Source of the DNA: Leucogyrophana mollusca
Taxonomy: Eukaryota > Basidiomycota > Agaricomycetes > Boletales
Direction: 5' to 3'
DNA: 64,000 bases
Assembly: GCA_021014945.1 (NCBI GenBank)
Contig: MU266405.1
Span: 47,808-111,807, forward strand
Part shown: piece by piece, positions 59,731-64,000 of the stretch
Position numbering within the stretch: position 1 is the first letter of the stretch
Layout of the letters: each line of letters opens with the position of its first letter
The notes under the pieces: generated by a model
The model's input: the letters and a program-made list of their open reading frames with translations, nothing else
Told to the model about the DNA's origin: nothing
Database searches by the model: none
Made by a program: the position numbers and the translations under genes

Positions 59731-62533
59731 ATGAGCAGACGAAACACCGATCAACATGACCCCGGCACGCCTTCGCGGTTCAATTCTCTTTCTACAACCA
59801 CCTCCGTCTCGTCATTGCAAGGCATGATTCGCGCTGAAGAGAGAATGCCATTGGTGAACGAAGGCGACGTAGAGGCTGGCCAAGCACAATATGGAGCTGT
59901 TTCTCGCTCAGGAGGCGACGCGTCGTCAGGTACTCGTGAGTTCTCCCCTTTTCCGTACAGCCCGTCCCATCTCAGTTCTTTTTACAAGTCGAACCACCAA
60001 AGCGATTGAAGGGCAATCCAAGGTGGGCTAGAAGAGTCCAATACTACGTTCCTTCTACTGCATGGATACCCAACTACTCCCTTTCGCTGTAAGTTTCGCG
60101 TTAGGTGATTGCCATGCTGCTGACCGTTAGGTAGCCTTGGTGGAGATGTACTTGCTGGTGTGACCGTCGCTGCCATGCTCATACCACAATCGGTTAGCTA
60201 TGGCACTTCGCTGGCGAAACTCAGCCCTACTACCGGCCTCGTGCGTTGACGCTTATCTCTCCGTATGGCTGATAATAAACGCCATATATGTCAAAGTTTG
60301 CAGCTTCAATACCTCCAATCATGTACAGCTTACTGGGAACATCACGCCAGCTCAATGTCGCTCCAGAGGCGGCGCTTAGTCTACTGGTTGGTCAAGCTGT
60401 GTCCGATTTCCGTCGCGGGGACCCTCACACGCGTCCGGAAGATCCGGCCGCGGTTGGTCTTGCAGTAGCTACTGCCATCACTCTTCAGGTGGGAGGCCCA
60501 TCAGCGATCAAAGATTAATTCCCACTGTTCTGAAGTTAATTTAAATCAGGTCGGGCTCTTCTCGTCAATCTTGGGCTTCTTCCGGCTGGGCTTCTTGGAT
60601 GTCGTTCTTAGTCGTGCCTTGCTCAGAGGTTTTGTCACCGCGGTCGCGGTAGTCATAACAGTGTGAGCTATGTTACATGCTAGCCCCTTCTATTCTCACT
60701 TCTGATACGCCAGAGAACAACTGATCACTATGTTCGGCCTGACTGCGCTCGAGCATCAGCTCAACCCGGAGACCACTCTCGACAAGATTTTATTCATCGC
60801 GGAACATGCATGGGACAGCTACCACCGGCCCACAATGGTCATAAGTTTCAGCGTGCTCCTCACGCTCATCTTCCTAAGGACAGCGAAGGGTTTCTTCAAG
60901 AAATACTGGTGGATATACCGTCTACCAGAAGTGCTTGTCGTCGTCGTCGCGTCGACTTGTACGTCAAATCGCCTCTTTTGCTGTATCGTGTGGATTGACA
61001 ATTATTGTGCAGTTATTTCGGAAAAGTTGCGATGGGATGCTGATGGTGTGGATATTCTCGGTGCAGTTCCGGTCAGCACTGGATCGCACTTCTTCCAGTT
61101 CCCGTTGAACGGTGGTACGCGCGGCTACATTAGAGGCACAACATCGACCGCCATGTAAGTTCACTCTATAGCCTCACGTTTGAAAGCTAATCGTTGGCGC
61201 AGTTTGATATCGGTAGTAGGCTTCCTTGACAGCATCGTCGCGGCGAAACAGAATGGAGATCGTTTCGGCCACTCTATCAGTCCAAACCGAGAGCTGGTCG
61301 CCCTCGGCGCAAGCAACCTCTTTGGCTCCTTCGTTCCCGGAACGTTGCCGGCCTTCGGATCTATCGTCAGGCAAGTCTTGTCTCTGGTCGTTGGTTCATG
61401 GATAGCCAACCTCTGCGATGCGCAGATCCCGCATTAATGGAGACATTGGAGGGAGAACACAGATGGCTTCGTTGGTGTGTGCGGGTGTCGTTCTGCTTGC
61501 GACGTTCTTCCTCCTTCCGTGGCTTTTTTTCTTGCCCAAATGTGTTCTCGCCGCGATGTACGTTGGTCCGTCATCTGAGAATGCGCCTCTTGATCCGTCA
61601 TTCCATCCAGCATCTGTCTTTTCGTACTTTCCCTTTTCGGCGAGGTCCCACATGATTTGAGGTACTACTGGAGGTACGTGCGAGTCCGCCAGCTTTGTGG
61701 GGTTCGCTCACTGGAACCTTTAGAATCGGCGCATGGACAGACCTTGCAATGATGTTCCTGACGTTTACCTTCTCTGTCGTCTGGAATGTTGAGATCGGTA
61801 TTGTCGTTAGCCTCATCATATCACTTCTCCTTGTCATCAAGCGTTCTTCGAAGACTCGTATGACCATTCTCGTGCGTGCATATTCAACATCATGACCTTA
61901 ATCTTACCTTCCGGCGTGAATACCCGTCGGTTCTGGCTGTAGGGTCGGCTTCCTGGGACAGATCAATGGCGGCCCATCACTGACAATCCTGATGCAGAGG
62001 ACATACCCGGCGCACTCATTGTGCGCATCCGCGAGAGTCTCGATTTTGGTATGGTCGCTCCCCATTGTCACTGATTGCACTAATACCGTCGCTCTGCTGG
62101 CAGCAAATACCGCTCAACTTAAGGAGCGGCTCCGCCGTCTCGAGCTATATGGCCCCGAGCGAACCCATCCGTCTGAGGAACCCCGAAGGGAAGCAGCTAA
62201 TGTGCTTGTCTTTCACATGGCTGACGTCGAGAGCTGTGATGCATCGTAAGTCGGTCTTGATTTGCTGTGAATTATGAACCTATAAAATCCCAGTGCTATG
62301 CAAATATTTCATGAACTGCTGGAGACCTACAAGGTGGGAAATAGACTTACTGTCCTTAGAGTCGCTCCTTAGGTTTTTTTTTCGTCTAGAACCGCGGCGT
62401 CGTCCTGTACGTCACCCATCTTCGCCCTGGACCGCGTGAAATGTTCGAGCGCGCCGGTATAGTGGAACTTCTTGGTGAAGGCGCGTTCTACAACACGTTG
62501 GGTGATGCTATGGCGAAAGTCGAGCAGAGATAG
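59731..62533 (+). CDS. SulP/SLC26-family anion transporter with STAS domain, copy 2
   Basis: ATG 59731 (MSRRNTDQHDPGTPSRFNSL) parallels copy 1 exon by exon. The TM1 motif is canonical: VTVAAMLIPQSVSYGTSLAK. Further blocks: FAASIPPIMYSLLGTSRQLN, FVTAVAVVITVEQLITMFGL, ILGAVPVSTGSHFFQFPLNG, VVGFLDSIVAAKQNGDRFGH, ALGASNLFGSFVPGTLPAFG, INGDIGGRTQMASLVCAGVV and WTDLAMMFLTFTFSVVWNVE. STAS domain: PGALIVRIRESLDFANTAQL, LVFHMADVESCDASAMQIFH and GVVLYVTHLRPGPREMFER, ending VEQR, TAG 62531-62533. Probable sulfate or related anion transporter; the conserved copy is the better candidate for the ancestral function. Confidence 0.9.
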
Positions 62534-63072
62534 AGTTCTTCCAGTGACATTGCGGGCCGCCTATAGGGCCTGTTGCATTGACTTCTGACCTCATTATGAT
62601 TACGACACCCTTTTTACTGTGGAGATATGTAGTATATTTAGAACCGGTATGAATCTTCGGCCATATGCATATTTAGATACCATACAAGTCTGTAACACTT
62701 TTGGGTCGGACAGAGTTCGCATAGGATTCACCTGCAGCTTCACTCTTCGGATCTTCAGACTCGTAGCAGTTTTTCAAGTTTTGCTTCATGCGCACCCCAG
62801 TTATATATAATCACTGTCGTGGCAGTGTACCCACTCTCGCTTCTTGGTCCCACGGATCCCAGTGACCAGTCCCATCCCCGGTCCAATCATTCGAATAATT
62901 AACGTGGCCCCACTGTCAGTGTCACAGTTGTGATCCATTGCGAGACTATTGCGACGAAGATCATGGTGAACGTTCGGTTTGCTTTCGTGCGGTGCCATCT
63001 TCAAGCTCACAAAAAAGGCCACAATGCCTGTTTGCCTCGCATCGATGGCATTCTCCGCCCGAAGGGCAGTTC
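62534..63072. other. Intergenic region before the LINE insertion
   Basis: 539 bp between the second SulP stop and the poly(A) end of the retroelement. Contains the presumed 3'UTR of the SulP gene and no supported gene. Confidence 0.5.
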
Positions 63073-63083
63073 TTTTTTTTTTT
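63073..63083 (-). repeat. Poly(A) tail of the LINE element
   Basis: Eleven consecutive T on the plus strand, i.e. A on the element's coding strand, placed right after its 3'UTR; marks the 3' insertion boundary. Confidence 0.65.
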
Positions 63084-64000
63084 GGACAAGCAATTGTATT
63101 ATGTTGCAACTGAAAATATACGAGTTCTACATAATTGCTAAATCGGCGTCTATAGCCGGTCCGAGGAAAAATGCGCTAACCGCACCCCGCGCTTGCGGGA
63201 GTGTGGGGCTTTCGATTCACTTGGCGACCTCTTACATTGAGGGCCCGGGTGATTTAATACCCACTAAAACCTCACGGGTTTTTACCCAGTCGTATGGTAG
63301 TGATTTTTCGCTTTGTATTGTGCCTGTCCAGGTGTGTTGTGTTAGTGCTTCGTGGTATTTAGTGTTTTTGTCTATTTTGTTTAGTACTCGTAGTCTGTCA
63401 GTATGGAGACGTCTATTTATTTGGTGGTACCATCTTGAGATCATTGTTGTGGGGGGGTTTGGGTTGCCATTTATTGTTCGATCGCATCTTGCTGTCCAGA
63501 TTAGGTGAGCTGATTCGGATATTAATATCTTCATTAGGCGTGATTCGCCTTTTATCATTGCTCTTTCTGCCGGTGTTATTGGGTTGTTTTCGTCTTGCTG
63601 GGGGGTTATGGTTATCGCGCCGCAGCCCATTATCGTTCCTATTTTTATATTTGGCCATGCTGTGTTTTTTCCTTGCCATAGGTTTTTTACTTGTTGCCAT
63701 ATCTCGGTTTGGCCGTTTGCGGGGCATTCTAGGAGAATATGTTCCATTGATTCATCCATATGTCCGCATGCGCCGCATTTTGCTCTAATTTCGTAGTTGG
63801 GGATTCTATTCCAGAAGTCTCCTATTTTGAAAGCGCCTTGTATGGTTTTGTAGATGAATTGTGATGTTTTTTGTGTTAGGGGTTCATTTCTACATGATTT
63901 CCATATTGTACTGTCTAGTTCCCATGTGTCGTTAATTTCATTTAGTGCGAAGCGTTGTCACGCACCAAAAGTGTTTGGTAGCGAGAACATGGATTATTGA
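63073..64000 (-). mobile_element. LINE-type (non-LTR) retrotransposon, 3' part, truncated by window end
   Basis: Read on the minus strand, a reading frame from about 63957 to its stop at 63234-63232 contains NEINDTWELDSTIWKSCRN, FIYKTIQGAFKIGDFWNRIP and the reverse-transcriptase-associated zinc knuckle KCGACGHMDESMEHILLEC (C-x2-C ... H-x4-C), then EIWQQVKNLWQGKN and LIWTARCDRTINGN, typical of the C-terminus of LINE ORF2 in Agaricomycetes. After the stop come about 148 bp of 3'UTR and an 11-A tail (plus-strand T run 63073-63083). A TGA at 63960-63958 breaks the same frame just upstream, so this copy is probably dead. Reverse transcriptase itself lies outside the window. Confidence 0.75.

Overview
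The window is nuclear DNA of an intron-rich filamentous fungus, most likely an Agaricomycete (mushroom-forming or wood-decay Basidiomycota). This is inferred from genes broken by many 45-65 nt GT-AG introns, from about 24 protein genes in 64 kb with short spacers, and from gene types common in that group (a DUF4203/TM198-like membrane protein, expanded S53 sedolisins, a degenerate AIG1-like G-domain protein). I saw no CRISPR array, operon, rRNA gene or convincing tRNA. All multi-exon models were joined by eye from splice signals and protein family conservation, so internal exon edges are provisional.

Layout. 1-6.4 kb: a 5'-truncated PalB/Rim13-type calpain (+) meets RIT1 (-, initiator-tRNA 2'-O-ribosyl phosphate transferase), their stop codons interlocked; then an unrecognised multi-exon gene (-). 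6.8-16.5 kb (+): DUF4203 membrane protein, mitochondrial succinate/fumarate carrier SFC1, FSH1-type serine hydrolase with a GC-AG intron, and transportin KAP104. 16.9-20.1 kb (-): two early-secretory-pathway genes in tandem, a VIP36/Emp46-like L-type lectin and the HDEL/KDEL receptor ERD2. 21.1-37.8 kb (+): membrane J-protein, homeobox-like regulator, F-box protein, PKA catalytic subunit, SWR1 chromatin remodeller, a small Cox14-like protein that seems to need a 2-nt microexon, and a G-domain protein with damaged nucleotide-binding motifs. 38-38.9 kb (-): a mitochondrial-type J-protein.

39-55 kb is a secreted-protease island: four tandem S53 sedolisins, all on the minus strand, each with a TATA box 49-59 bp before its ATG, followed by a secreted subtilisin (S8). 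A decayed gypsy-type integrase fragment lies between the fourth sedolisin and the subtilisin. The genes are probably a locally amplified set for digesting extracellular protein. 56.4-62.5 kb holds two tandem SulP/STAS anion transporters whose first copy has lost a conserved TM1 motif. From 63.07 kb to the window end is the 3' part of a LINE-type retrotransposon on the minus strand, with a poly(A) tail.

The first 39 kb is mostly conserved housekeeping content; the accessory part is 39-64 kb. I did not find a clearly unprecedented system. The best leads are the sedolisin/subtilisin island, the 2-nt microexon, the pseudo-GTPase and the diverged SulP copy.
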